A stretch of 62,000 bases of DNA from Cristatella mucedo. Taxonomy: Eukaryota; Bryozoa; Phylactolaemata; Cristatellidae. The notes beneath the pieces are model-generated. The model made no database searches. It saw only the letters and a program-made list of their open reading frames with translations, and was not told where the DNA came from. Positions 20,755 through 30,299 of this stretch are shown here, piece after piece (positions within the stretch are counted from its first letter, which is position 1; each line of letters starts with the position of its first letter). The position numbers were made by a program, and so were the translations under genes. The stretch is taken from NCBI GenBank assembly GCA_009760855.2, contig WPIO01000066.1:1855001-1917000 (forward strand). Reading direction: 5' to 3'.

Positions 20755-20912
20755 ATATTATATAATTCATTTGTATAGCGCCATAAGAGAACTTAATCTT
20801 ATTCAGGTGCTTCATATAAGCCACGGCCCTCTAGCCCACGACCTCGGCCATCAAACACACTCACCTTTACTTTGGTCAGAGCGAGGACCTTAACCACTGG
20901 GAAAAAATATAA
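20755..20912 (-). mobile_element. SINE-alpha copy
   Basis: AATTCATTTGTATAGCGCCA, TAAGAGAACTTAATCTTATT, CAGGTGCTTCATATAAGCCA, CTAGCCCACGACCTCGG (B box reversed) and GAGGACCTTAACCACTGGG (A box reversed). An extra ATCAAACACACTCACC stretch in the inter-box region is also seen, diverged, in the copy at 45733. Confidence 0.87.
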
Positions 20913-22473
20913 TAACAATCTATTACTGATAAGGTCGCGAGGTAACATACAGTTGCGACTGTTCAAACACGATTCCTTGCTCACTAGAGCAGCATTTGGT
21001 AAAACCAAGGGCGGAAGTGGTTCAACTTGTTACTCCGGGCCTCTTAGGTTGCAGGCAGTCCAGCTCATGTTTGGTCCAAGTGTAACTATACATTTTTTAC
21101 AGTCATGGATAGATAAATTCATAAACATGATGAAACCCGTATTATAAAGATACACATAACTATATCAACCTATGTAATTTGAATGCAAGTCCGTGAGTTC
21201 ACCCCTTACACCCTCAACAATGAACCATAAACTAAAAAACTAAAATTGTAAATCCAAAATTGCAAAACCGAATCACTAAATCATAAAACCTAAAACACAA
21301 GCCCTCAATACTAAAAACCTACCTGTATATCCTAAACCCTAAACAAAAAAGATATATCTAACACGTTTTTATTTAGGGTAAGTATAAACAGACACTGGCT
21401 GCCGTGTTGAACATCTTGCTATGGACACGATGCCTGCAGCAGAAAGTAGGCTGTCTCTATTACGTTTCGCCCTTTACTACAGTTATAGAATTAACCTGGT
21501 GGCGCAGCTATGACGCCGTGTCTGTCAAAAACAGGGGAGATAATACATTGATTGGCATATCTTCAGACATTGAACTATAAAACTGAAGTATAAACTAGCA
21601 GTGTCCAGGCTTTTGATCGGCGCGTTATTTTATTACATCTCTCAGGGCTGCGGAGACAATCTCTTAGTAGATAGATACAAATTAAGTGCGGGACGCCGGT
21701 ATAGCAATGGGTCTTAGCAACGGGTCTCTCCCGTCGGCGAGTTACGTTAGCTTGAACATTTCGTAGCTACACATTAATATGCACGGTCTTAAGCCTTTTA
21801 TTTGAATATCGTGTACCCGGGCTTTTTTGAGGGTGCAAGCTAGCATATGCAGTATATAAGCATTCATATACAGTACACACACGTATATAGCGTTGGGTAC
21901 AGGCACAGGGAGCCTACGCTCAAGTGGTAGTTATGGCTACGTCACTCAAATATCCCGTTGGCCTGGCAGGTTTAAGGAGAGGCGCTTACTGTGACAGCTT
22001 TTCGGGCTTCTCCAGTTTGTCTATAAAGAGCTCACAGCTCGACCGTCGTTCCGTTTACGTCATCGGACGATTTCCAAACCGCTTGCCTACGACAGTGCGA
22101 CTTTTCTGCAGGAGTTTCTCCCGTAGCTCGGTCGCGAGCATCGGAGCTATGGCGAACAAAACGACAGCCGTCGTTGCTAGCGGTCGCTGACGGCGAAACC
22201 TTCTCTGTGCTTCCGACAAGGACCAGGTAAACTTAATGAGTTCAGGAGCCAAGTTCAAGGTCCAGCTAGTGCCAAGTCCGCCAGCAGCCGCAGCAGTAGA
22301 GATGAGGTGAGCTAACGCGAGCATCTTTATTCCAAGCACGGCGTGGCAGTGCTGGCGTTGAGCGATCGGGGGGGGGGGGGCAGGAAACTGCAGCATCACT
22401 ATTGTAGAACTCAATTAGTGTTCTGCAGGCAGACGGTGGCCGATTGTGCGACATAGTTTAGCTGCGCCTCCAG
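20913..22473. other. unassigned; CTAAA-rich stretch and G run
   Basis: At 21230-21345 the plus strand has many spaced CTAAA words, ending in CCTAAACCCTAAAC (about 21329-21342). A 13-nt G run lies near 22369. No gene is supported. Confidence 0.4.
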
Positions 22474-22560
22474 CCAGCCTTAAATCCTTTGCAGACCGTG
22501 CCTGCAGTTCCAATATTCCCAAATTATGGAAATCACTAGCGCCGGTCACGACATGTCTGC
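22474..22560 (+). mobile_element. LINE-alpha fragment, diverged
   Basis: CTTAAATCCTTTGCAGACCG, TGCAGTTCC and CAAATTATGGAAATCACT follow the block that encodes LKSFGDRAFSSYAPKAWNSL in younger copies. Confidence 0.65.
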
Positions 22561-22607
22561 CTTGACAACAGAAAAGGCGGGAAAGCCCATACATATATCA
22601 GAGAGCT

Positions 22608-22952
22608 GCCAAAGCCTGGAAATCCCTCCCGACCTGCATCAGAACGACCCCTGACCTGACCACATTTAAAAAGAACTTAAAAACATACCTATTTAGGACA
22701 GCATTTAGTGGGTCCCTGTGATTCGTCCTTGATGTGCTTATGCGTGCTGACACTGTGCATGCTGCCACTAACCACATTTGCATGCTGACCCTGTGCATGT
22801 CACCCCTAACCATGTTATTCATGTAGCTTGTTTATGTAGCATGATATTACTCACCATTCAATTGCATTTCTCTTTGCAGCAAATGTAAAGCACCTAGAGA
22901 GAGATTGAGTTCTCTGAGGGCGCTTTATCAAGTGCATTATTATTATTATTGG
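22608..22952 (+). mobile_element. LINE-alpha 3' end, young
   Basis: From GCTGCCAAAGCCTGGAAATC through GACCACATTTAAAAAGAACT, TTTAGGACAGCATTTAGTGG (stop codon TGA after GSL), the UTR and the terminal hairpin (AAAGCACCTAGAGAGAGATT, GAGTTCTCTGAGGGCGCTTT) to (TTA)n. The 5' end is truncated within the ORF. Confidence 0.92.
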
Positions 22953-22957
22953 AGAGT

Positions 22958-23145
22958 TTACTAGGTCCGTGTGAAATGTCTTTAGTGTGCATATGAGAGC
23001 AGGCACTTTTGTGCACGTTGTCACCAATAAACTGATACGCTTTCGTTGAAGCGTGTGAAAAGTTCGTAGAGAGAGAGAGAGAGACATTGAGTTTTCTTAG
23101 GGTGCTGTACAAGTATCTTAATATTCTTATTATTATAATTACTGC
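22958..23145 (+). mobile_element. old LINE-alpha 3' end
   Basis: Diverged: TTTACTAGGTCCGTGTGA, GTGCATATGAGAGCAGGCAC, then a (GA)n-expanded hairpin AGAGAGAGACATTGAGTTTT, CTTAGGGTGCTGTACAAG, and TTATTATTAT. It follows the previous tail directly, so two LINE-alpha ends lie in tandem. Confidence 0.7.
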
Positions 23146-23159
23146 CAAGTCTTGTTCAA

Positions 23160-23262
23160 ATTAATGCCGTAATTGTAAGGAAGTGCATCTCTGTCTGTAA
23201 CTCCTCAAAAGCCACAGAGACAAAGTGCGACGCAGGAGAGTTCTCTACAGAGCACAAAGAGC
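23160..23262 (-). mobile_element. LINE-beta 3' UTR fragment
   Basis: CATCTCTGTCTGTAACTCCT, AAAGCCACAGAGACAAAGTG and GCAGGAGAGTTCTCTACAGA match the LINE-beta terminus in reverse. Confidence 0.75.
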
Positions 23263-23264
23263 CA

Positions 23265-23442
23265 CAAAAGCTGCCACTAGCCACACTTGCTCGCTGACCC
23301 TGCGCAGGTCACCACCCCTAATCACGTCGTTCTCGTATTTTATTGAGCATGTTGCCGCTATCCATTCGATCGCGCTTCCTTTGCAGCAAATTGAACGGGC
23401 CTAGAAAGAGATTGGGTTCTCTGAGGGCGCTCTATCAAGCTA
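23265..23442 (+). mobile_element. LINE-alpha 3' UTR fragment
   Basis: CTGCCACTAGCCACACTTGC, TGACCCTGCGCAGGTCACC, TTTGCAGCAAATTGAACGGG, GAGATTGGGTTCTCTGAGGG and CGCTCTATCAAG. The TTA tail is missing. Confidence 0.8.
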
Positions 23443-23865
23443 TTAAGCGACTTTCGGTGGATCCAGGACTCTCTCAAGTCCACATGCTTATTGTTGATTA
23501 GATGACGATAGCCGAGCCGCAGGGGGGGGGGAGGGGGCGGAGGAATCTAGTACCGCCGGGGACGAGGCGTTAATCGAGAGTAGTATGTAACAACGCAGTC
23601 CTCGTGGCAGCTCAACCAGTATTCAGCTGCAAGAAGAGTCATCGCAGTGCAGTCACCTGCGTCCTTATTATTGAATCTCCCGCGCGTTAGGGGGGAGCCA
23701 TTTTTGGAGCTCCAGCGTCTCCGGTTTGCTTGATGCAATTACGCCGGTTTGAGTGCAAGGTATAGGATTTCTAGAAAAACCCATCCTTCTGGCAGCTGGA
23801 GGCGAACTTGGAAGCAGAATTGCTGGCAAGCGAGAGCCTGGATGAGGTAGATAAAATGACGCAAC
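23443..23865. other. unassigned; G run
   Basis: A G run lies at 23523-23531. No recognisable gene or repeat. Confidence 0.35.
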
Positions 23866-24262
23866 GTAACATATTCCTGTCTGTAGCACTACAAAACCGC
23901 AAGGAACATGTAGGTACTGCTTTGAAGAGTTGTTTACGGCTCACTTCAAGCCTAAGCGGCATTTGTTGCGAATGAGGTAGCCAATTGAATTCGTCTCGTG
24001 AAACGAAGGGAAAATATGAAGCATGGCTGAGTCAGGAGAGCAGTCGAAAAAGTGAAAAGCATAGAAGCAGTAGCTCAGGACGGCAGGAAAGGTTGCGCCA
24101 CAGCCGGCAGCAGGAGAAAAGATGGCGCTGTTTGAGAATCGCGGAACTGAGCTCCATAATCTAGGACCTGCAGGCCAAAAGCTTCCGTCGCCAGCAGTCA
24201 TGCTACGACTATAAGCGAGGAGTAGAATTGTTGACAAACATATGCACGCCAATTGCCTATGG
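23866..24262 (-). mobile_element. LINE-beta copy, diverged
   Basis: Minus-strand translation of 23941-24273 includes DGSFWPAGPRLWSS, PAVLSYCFYAFHF and NSIGYLIRNKCRLG. These match DRSFSSAGPRLWNS, AVLICYFYATHYL and KSVGYRMRTESRLG of the younger copy at 56846. The 3' UTR end is CATATTCCTGTCTGTAGCAC. Confidence 0.82.
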
Positions 24263-24431
24263 ATTAGAACCATGAACGGCCAGCCGCCTAACCAGACTTG
24301 TGCACTCAGGTTCCTAGGTATTTTCGCACCCCGAATTGGGTGTATTCCCGAGGCTTCGTCAGCTTGAAAGGTTCAAGCAGCCCATGAATTGAGCACCTAG
24401 CAATGGAAATTTTCTCCGAGCTATATTTGAG

Positions 24432-24600
24432 AGCGGTGATGGCCCAGGAGGTAAGGTGCTCGCTCTTCGTGACCGATACCGTGGGTTTGAATCCTGCAGT
24501 GGGCGATTCTCTTGTTGCCAACTGCAAGCGGTGATAGCCGTTAAGGCTCTTCTGCCGCTATAAAATTAGGTTGCTAAATCAGCCAGTATCTTTTTACGGA
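24432..24600 (+). mobile_element. SINE-beta, diverged head
   Basis: GGTGATGGCCCAGGAGGTAA, GGTGCTCGCTCTTCG, B box TGGGTTTGAATCC, GCAGTGGGCGATTC, AGCCGTTAAGGCT, CCGCTATAAAATTAGGTTGC and TTTTT. The head reads like a mixture with the SINE-alpha A box (GGTAAGGTGCTCGC) and lacks the inter-box palindrome. Confidence 0.82.
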
Positions 24601-24779
24601 CGAGCAGGACTGTAAAAGCGCCAGACTAGCAGACATACTACGAAACTGACAATTTAACATACAATATTAGCAGTGTAAAAAATACTTAAAAACATTTTAG
24701 CAGTCGGCTCGTCGCCACGAATGGGCCACGAGTGAAGGTCGAATCGAGCTACATAGTTTTGAATGCGAGTGAGTCCCTA
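24601..24779. other. unassigned
   Basis: No recognisable feature. It ends at the start of the LINE-alpha tail. Confidence 0.3.
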
Positions 24780-26115
24780 ATAATAATAATAATAATAATA
24801 ATATTGCACTTGATAAAGCGCCCTCACAGAACTTAATCTCTTTCTAGGCGCTTTACATTTGCTGCAAAGTGATACGCAATAGAATAGTAAGTAAAATCAT
24901 GCTTGAAAAACAAACAAAATGAATAACATAGTTAGGGGTTACATGCACTGGGTCAGCATGCAAATGTGGTTAGTGGCAGCATGAACAGTGTCAGCACGCA
25001 TAAGCACATCGAGGACGAATCACAAGGACCCACTAAATGCTGTCCTAAATAGGTATGTTTTTAAGTTTCTTTTAAATGTGGTCAGGTCAGGGGATGTTCT
25101 GATGCAGGTCGGGAGGGAGTTCCAGGCTGTGGGAGCATACGAGCTAAATGCACGGTCTCCAAAGGATTTAAGGTTTGTACGAGGTATTTCTAGACTGTTG
25201 GATTCCGAAAAGCGAGTGGTACGATGCTTTGCCTGATGGGGTAGTATCTCTGAAAGATAGGCTGGAGCCATAGAATGAAGAGACCTAAAAGTGAGCGACA
25301 AAACCTTGAAGTCAATCCGTTGCTTGACTGGTAACCAGTGCAGGTCGGCGAGAAGTGGAGTAATGTGGCAACTGCGACGCTCACGACAGACAAGCCTAGC
25401 TGCAGAGTTTTGCACCAGCTGCAATCGCCTGATCGCACATGCTGGTAGGCCAGTAAGCAGTGAGTTGCAGAAGTCGAGACGAGATGTCACGAATGCATGG
25501 ACCAACTTGGACGCGGTATCCTTATCTAAACAAGCCCTAATTTTAGCAATGTTATGAAGCTGAAAATAGGCTGATTTGACTGTGGAGCTGATGTGGTCGT
25601 CTAACGAGAGGTCGCTTTGGAATATGACACCTAGATTTCGAGCTGATGCAACTGGAGATATGCTGGCAGAGCCAATTTTGAAAGTCAGCCTTTCCAATTT
25701 CTGAATAACACTAGGTTTGCCCATAACTAGTAAGTTAGTTTTATCATCGTTTAGTTTTAGAAAATTTGCTGCCATCCATGATCGGATGTCATCAATGCAT
25801 GCAGCAAGTGAGTTGAGAGAATTTGAGGTGCTCGAAGGCTGGGAGGGATCAAAGCAAAGGTACAACTGAGTGTCATCCGCATAGAAGTGAAAGCCTAGAT
25901 TGTGCTTGGCAATCACATCAGCAAGAGGGAGAGTATAAACGGTGAAAAGGACCGGACCTAGCACAGAGCCCTGAGGTACTCCATATTTTAGAGGTACTTC
26001 AGATGATCTTTGTCCATTCACGTCAACACTCTGGAGTCTCTCACTGAGATAGGACCTGAACCACTGCAGAGCAGTGCCAGTGATGCCCAGGCGAGATGAG
26101 AGAGTAAATAGAAGT
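24780..26115 (-). mobile_element. LINE-alpha, longest copy with RT core
   Basis: On the minus strand it starts within the reverse transcriptase (near 26110) and runs to the 3' UTR, the terminal hairpin (CTCTTTCTAGGCGCTTTACA and AAAGCGCCCTCACAGAACTT on plus) and a (TTA)n tail at 24780-24803. About 1.3 kb of a presumably much longer element is kept. It is 5' truncated, as most LINE insertions are. Conservation to the copies at 8982 and 48738 is high, suggesting a recent burst. Confidence 0.95.
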
Positions 26116-26132
26116 ATAGAAAGTAAATGCAA
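25020..26132 (-). CDS. LINE-alpha reverse transcriptase, C-terminal half
   Basis: An uninterrupted frame of 370 codons (homology begins about residue 14; the first codon is only the frame limit, not a real start). RT motifs in order: ITGTALQWFRSYLSER (18-33), GVPQGSVLGPVLF (51-63), FYADDTQLYL with the catalytic YADD (83-92), NFLKLNDDKTNLLVMG (123-138) and ARNLGVIFQSDLSLDDH (164-180). The C-terminal region has LADLHWLPVKQRIDFK (261-276) and APAYLSEILPHQ (289-300), and ends in FRTAFSGSL. This is typical of CR1/L2-type LINEs. The enzyme would copy element RNA at a nicked target. The endonuclease and N-terminal RT parts are missing, so this copy cannot act on its own. Confidence 0.93.
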   Translation of the reverse strand: MHLLSILLFTLSSRLGITGTALQWFRSYLSERLQSVDVNGQRSSEVPLKYGVPQGSVLGPVLFTVYTLPLADVIAKHNLGFHFYADDTQLYLCFDPSQPSSTSNSLNSLAACIDDIRSWMAANFLKLNDDKTNLLVMGKPSVIQKLERLTFKIGSASISPVASARNLGVIFQSDLSLDDHISSTVKSAYFQLHNIAKIRACLDKDTASKLVHAFVTSRLDFCNSLLTGLPACAIRRLQLVQNSAARLVCRERRSCHITPLLADLHWLPVKQRIDFKVLSLTFRSLHSMAPAYLSEILPHQAKHRTTRFSESNSLEIPRTNLKSFGDRAFSSYAPTAWNSLPTCIRTSPDLTTFKRNLKTYLFRTAFSGSL

Positions 26133-26235
26133 GTCGCCGACTTAGTCCTTACGCTTACGATGTGCCCTTTAATACATATGATAGATACAGTATTACTACG
26201 ACGGTACGCTTGTGATGAGTAAAGCAACGTAAAGA

Positions 26236-26400
26236 TTAGGTAATTCAACAGCCTTCTTAGCATGGCGGCAGAAGAGCCTGCACTGCTACCAGCCGCTTAC
26301 AGCAGGCAATAAAGAATCGTCTTCTGCAGGACTCGAATCCGTGAACTTTGCTGTCTAGTTCGAGCACCTTACTTACCCTAGGCCAAAGCCTGAGGTCGTG
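26236..26400 (-). mobile_element. SINE-beta, old copy
   Basis: TAATTCAACAGCCTTCTTAG, GGCGGCAGAAGAGCC, GCCGCTTACAGCAGGCAATA, CTGCAGGACTCGAATCCGTG (B box reversed) and CACCTTACTTACCCTAGG (A box reversed). Confidence 0.78.
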
Positions 26401-26904
26401 TCTGTCAAAACATACGGGGAACCTAGTAATTTGCATACGTAGCTGCAACACTGACAGTCGTAGATGTAACGAAACGTAGAATTGAGCAGCGAGCTATGAA
26501 ATGGCGATAATCGGGCCTTTGATGAAATCAAAAGCGCCGGCCTAATGTAGCGAAACGTTGAAAGAGAAGAGGAGCAACCGTGCAGACTGCCAGAGGCACA
26601 CTGCGTGCATGACAGGAGCAGCACGGACGCATTCTTTCTGCTACATGTCTTACGGAAAGTAAATTTTCGTACCAGCAGGATGTTGCCCTGCTAGGCGCAT
26701 TACAGAGGTCTCGTCGGAAAGCTGTTGCATGCCCTATCAGCTACTACTGTCCGCGATAGGCCGATCGCCAATCGCCCGATTCAAACCCGTCGAGCGTCTG
26801 CAGGACTCGCTGGGAGCCGCTACTAGGAAGTGGTCCAAAAACCACCAGCGAGTCCACCGGCGAACGGTCGTCGCTCGAGCGGCTTACAGTGCTGCGAAGT
26901 CGGC
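26401..26904. other. unassigned
   Basis: No recognisable gene or repeat. Confidence 0.35.
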
Positions 26905-27003
26905 ATTAGATACCAAGACATTATTTTATATTATATATTTTATATTATTAGATACCAAGACATTATTTTATTATAATTAGATACCAGTCGACATTAGATA
27001 CCA
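26905..27003 (+). repeat. AT-rich tandem repeat
   Basis: TTAGATACCAAGACATTATT is present twice (about 26908 and 26949) and the word TTAGATACCA four times up to 27002. The inner part is TATATTATAT-rich. Confidence 0.85.
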
Positions 27004-27144
27004 TATATACCAAGCAAGATTAGAAGCAGACGGCTTCGAAACCCAGGTGAAAGCAGGCGGCCATCGTCAAGAACCTCGCGACGGGCCAACTACTTGCCGA
27101 CTGGACAGTTTGGGTCTGCTGCTTTTTATACACCAGAGAGCTTA
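27004..27144. other. unassigned
   Basis: No feature seen. Confidence 0.3.
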
Positions 27145-27715
27145 ATAAATAATAATAACAAAAATGCACTTGATAAAGCGCCCTCAGAGAACTCAATCTC
27201 TTCCTAGGCGCTTAACATTTGCTGCAAAAGAAACACGATCGAATGGTGAGTGGTATCGTTATTGATAAACAAAATGAATAACGTGGTTAGGGATGACATG
27301 CTCAGGGTCAGCATGCAAGTGTCAGTACGCATAAGTAAACAAAGGGCGAATCACAGGGATGCACTAAATGCTGTCATAAATAAGTGCGTTTTTAATTCCT
27401 GCTTAAATACGGTCAATTCAGGGGATGTCGCGACGAAAGTCGGGAGTGAGTTCCAGGCTTTGGGAGCATGCGAACTAAAGGCAGTCTCCAAAGAATTTGA
27501 GGTTTTTACGAGGTATAGGTAAACAGTTACATTCCGAAGAGCAGACGGTACGTCGCTTGGCTTGGTGAGGGAGTAGATCTGATAGGTAGGCTGAAGCCAA
27601 AGAATGAAGGGACCTAACAGTGAGCGACAAAACTTTGAAGTCAATCCGTTGCTCGACTGGTAGCCAGTGCAGGTCGGTGTGAAGTGGTGTGGTGTGGCAA
27701 ATGAATAGCGGTCTA
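27145..27715 (-). mobile_element. LINE-alpha copy, 5' truncated
   Basis: Contains the (AAT)-type tail, intact hairpin, UTR and C-terminal ORF in two overlapping frames: 27475-27720 encodes TDLHWLPVEQRIDFKVLSL and SLASAYLSDLLPHQAKRRT, and 27351-27644 continues with SSHAPKAWNSLPTFV and FMTAFSASL. A frameshift lies near 27490, where the sequence GGCAGTCTCCAAAG has lost bases relative to GCACGGTCTCCAAAGG. Confidence 0.9.
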
Positions 27716-28436
27716 TACATAGAGCTCGGCTTGAGCGTTCCTTTAACTCGCAGAATATGAAATCTTGTCAGTCCTACGGCAGATCCGGTCGGCTATTTTC
27801 TTCGGGGGGGGAGAGGGTTCGTAAATACTTATGGATATGAGTGTACGCGGCAATGAGCCAATCAGAGTGCCAAGCGCCAGAACGTCGAGCCGTTCCCCCC
27901 CTCCAGCAGGTTCAACTCCTCGAGCGAGCCAATCCCATGACACGTCAGTCATGCAAGTCAGGCGCTCGGGTCGTGCTTGCAGCCGACCTTTACCGGTCCG
28001 ACCGAGTTGGTGCTGACGCGTCCCCTGGGGCACACTAACCGCAGGCTCTTGCCGGCTCCAAGAGGCGCTAACGCTACCTGCTGGCTATAAATTAGAGCCT
28101 GAGCCCCACCCCCGAGGGCGCTGTCGAGTGGCAAGCGGCTCCCCTGAAGGATGCAAGCATAAAGGGCTCCTTAATCGACACTGCAACACTTGCCATCGCG
28201 TGTTTATCGTACAGGGTCGAGTGCCTGCTGAGCGATGACATCTTAAAGCTGTCATTCAGCGGCCGACTGCTGTTTACTATTCCCCCAATAAAGTGCGGCA
28301 GCTCCACGGTCTGCTTTCGACCGGCCTGCGACGTGAGCAGCTGACCCCAGATGTCCTCACCGGCATGGCACCTGAACAGAGCACCTGACAGATGGTGACT
28401 GACAGCGGCTTAGCTCGTAGGTAGGCACCCTATGTA
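27716..28436. other. unassigned
   Basis: Moderately GC-rich with a G run at 27804-27812. No gene or repeat recognised. Confidence 0.35.
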
Positions 28437-28546
28437 GGCTCGCTAGGTAAGCTCGCTCGCTAGGTAGGCTCTGTAGGTAAGCTCCCTAGGTAGGCTAGGT
28501 AAGCTCGCTCGCTAGGTAGGCTCTGTAGGTAAGCTCCCTAGGTAGT

Positions 28547-28912
28547 CCTCCGCTTAATGACAGGTGGAGACAGAAGCTTTAGCTCTGCAGGTCCTAGACT
28601 GTGGAACTCTTCCACAATTCATTCGCTTCCACAATTCTTGCGAAACGACAACTACTCTCCTTCGGCCGTCTATGGCACATCCTTTTCTGCAGTCCTGAGC
28701 TGCTACTTCTATGCTACTCACTACCTCAACTGCTCTCCTGACTCTGCTATGCTTCCCACTTTCTCTTTGTTGCGTGAGACGAAGTCTGTTGGCTACCGAA
28801 TGCGTACCGAAAGCCGCTTAGGCCGTGAGTGCGCTATACAAAAATCTCCTGCGTAACACCCACATGGTCTTTATGACTTTGTGGAGTTACTGACGGAGAT
28901 ACATTACATTAG
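28547..28912 (+). mobile_element. LINE-beta 3' part within minisatellite
   Basis: Starts TCCTCCGCTTAATGACAGG and encodes RSFSSAGPRLWNS, FLRNDNYSPSAVYGTSFSAV, HYLNCSPDSAMLPTFSLLR and ETKSVGYRMRTESRLGREC in the frame 28557-28856. A small tandem duplication (TTCCACAATTC, 28612 and 28627) is private to this copy. The tail is GATACATTACATTAGG. Confidence 0.92.
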
Positions 28913-29072
28913 GTAAGCTCGTAGGTAGGCTTACTTCGTAGGCTCCCTAGGTAAGCTCGCTAGGTAAGCTCCCAAGGTACGCTTGCTAGGCAGGCTCGCT
29001 AAGTAAGCTCGTAGGTAGGCTCTCTACGTAGGCTCCCTAGGTAGTCTCCCTAGCTAAGTAAGCTCCCTAGGT

Positions 29073-29252
29073 AAAAAAAAATCCTAGCTGATTAAACAGC
29101 CTCTTTTTGTATAGCGACAGAAGAGCCTTTACCGCTATCACCACCGCTTGCAGTGGCGATAAAGAATCGCCCACCGCAGGAATCGAACCCATGACCTCGG
29201 GACCGAGGTCGTGAAAGCAACCGCCATACCTAGTGTGCCATCACGGCTCACC
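29073..29252 (-). mobile_element. SINE-beta, full length
   Basis: Plus strand shows AAAAAAAAATCCTAGCTGAT, TTTGTATAGCGACAGAAGAG, CCGCTTGCAGTGGCGATAAA, CCCACCGCAGGAATCGAACC (B box), the palindrome GACCTCGGGACCGAGGTC, the A box, and TGCCATCACGGCTCACC. It is inserted in the minisatellite. Confidence 0.94.
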
Positions 29253-29268
29253 ATGTAGGCTCGTTAGG

Positions 29269-29547
29269 TCGGGGAGGGATCAACAACCTGCCTGGACCGG
29301 CCCAACTTGTTCGGCTGCCGATACGGTCTTTGGTCGCAGACCGATTCGCACTTATAAGCATGCACACTCTTTCAAGCAGTACGCCGGGAATCTGATCGAG
29401 TGCATGGTTGTTTAAATCACAAGCCGAGGCTTGGAAGCCTTGCGAGTAGTCTCGATAGGCCAATCGGTAACAGCTTCGCATCGACAGCACAGTGGTTTCC
29501 GGATTGCTACCAGTCACCGTCGGTGTCGAGCCCGGCAGCAGATGACC
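29269..29547. other. unassigned
   Basis: No recognisable feature. Confidence 0.3.
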
Positions 29548-29607
29548 TAATAATAATAATAATGCACTTGATAAAGCGCCCTCAGAGAACTTAATCTCTC
29601 TCTAGGC
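29548..29607 (-). mobile_element. LINE-alpha tail-only fragment
   Basis: (AAT)n, AATGCACTTGATAAAGCGCC, CTCAGAGAACTTAATCTCTC, TCTAGGCGA. Only about 60 bp; the upstream hairpin arm is just reached. Confidence 0.88.
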
Positions 29608-30142
29608 GACCTCTGATCGCTCTGCATTCTGAAACTACCAATGGCCCTGAGGCCACCGAATCTTTGGCTAGCGACCATCAAGCTGGCTGAGGTCAAGTGT
29701 TCTGCATGACGGTAAAGGAGCATGACATGACGGGGCACGCTCGCATGCTTTTGTCACACCGATGTATGGTTAGATGGGCAGATATTCGTTTTCCCCCAGA
29801 TGAGATGTCTTCTCTAGAAGACTTGAGCTATTTCACGCACAAGGTGAGAGGTCTTCAAATCTTCTGGAAAAACAACCGAACTAGGCCCTATCTGGGGCAG
29901 CTAAGGGCGACTTTCAAATTCAACTCTCGGCAGCAGTGGCTGGCTCATCTGGTACCTGGGTCGACATCGCATGACAAATGACTAGTAGAAGGAAGCTTTT
30001 TGCATCTGGTTTCGCATGTGTTGAATGCGTCAAAGCTCCCTGAATAGCAAGCCTGAGCTCTGCAGCTTGGGTTTTCGATTCTTTGCTCGGGCAACAAGAG
30101 GGTCAGCTTAAAAAACACCTGTTGCCGGACCCTCTCTGAATA
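29608..30142. other. unassigned
   Basis: No gene or repeat recognised. Confidence 0.35.
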
Positions 30143-30297
30143 ACGGTAAGTGATGGCACCTAGGTAAGGCGGTTGCTTTTCGAATCCTGCCGCGGGCGAT
30201 CCAAAATCACTGCTGGCTGCAAGCGGTGGTGATAGCCGTAAAGGCTCTTCTGTCCCTATACAAAAGAGACTGTTAAATCAGCATGAATCTTTTTTAA
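30143..30297 (+). mobile_element. SINE-beta with inter-box deletion
   Basis: A box CCTAGGTAAGGCGG, then GTTGCTTTTC joined directly to GAATCCTGCCGCGGGCGATC. The palindrome and half of the B box are deleted. The tail AGCCGTAAAGGCT, TCCCTATACAAAAGAGACTG and TCAGCATGAATCTTTTTT is intact. Confidence 0.9.
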
Positions 30298-30299
30298 AC

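Larger units (their letters stand above)
28437..29268 (+). repeat. GGTAAGCTC minisatellite, broken by two TEs
   Basis: Degenerate 8-13-bp units such as GGTAAGCTCGCTA, GGTAGGCTCTGTA and GGTAAGCTCCCTA. They occupy 28437-28546, 28913-29072 and 29253-29268, with a higher-order 52-bp unit duplicated at 28445-28548. A LINE-beta (28547-28912) and a SINE-beta (29073-29252) split the array. Each unit contains a GGTAAG word resembling a 5' splice site. Confidence 0.9.

Noticed and set aside
24780-26132. Endogenous retrovirus
   Set aside because: The RT belongs to the CR1/L2-like non-LTR type. There are no LTRs, protease, integrase or envelope-like frames, and it ends in a TTA tail.
28437-29268. CRISPR array
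   Set aside because: The units are contiguous and degenerate, with no unique spacers of equal length. The setting is eukaryotic.
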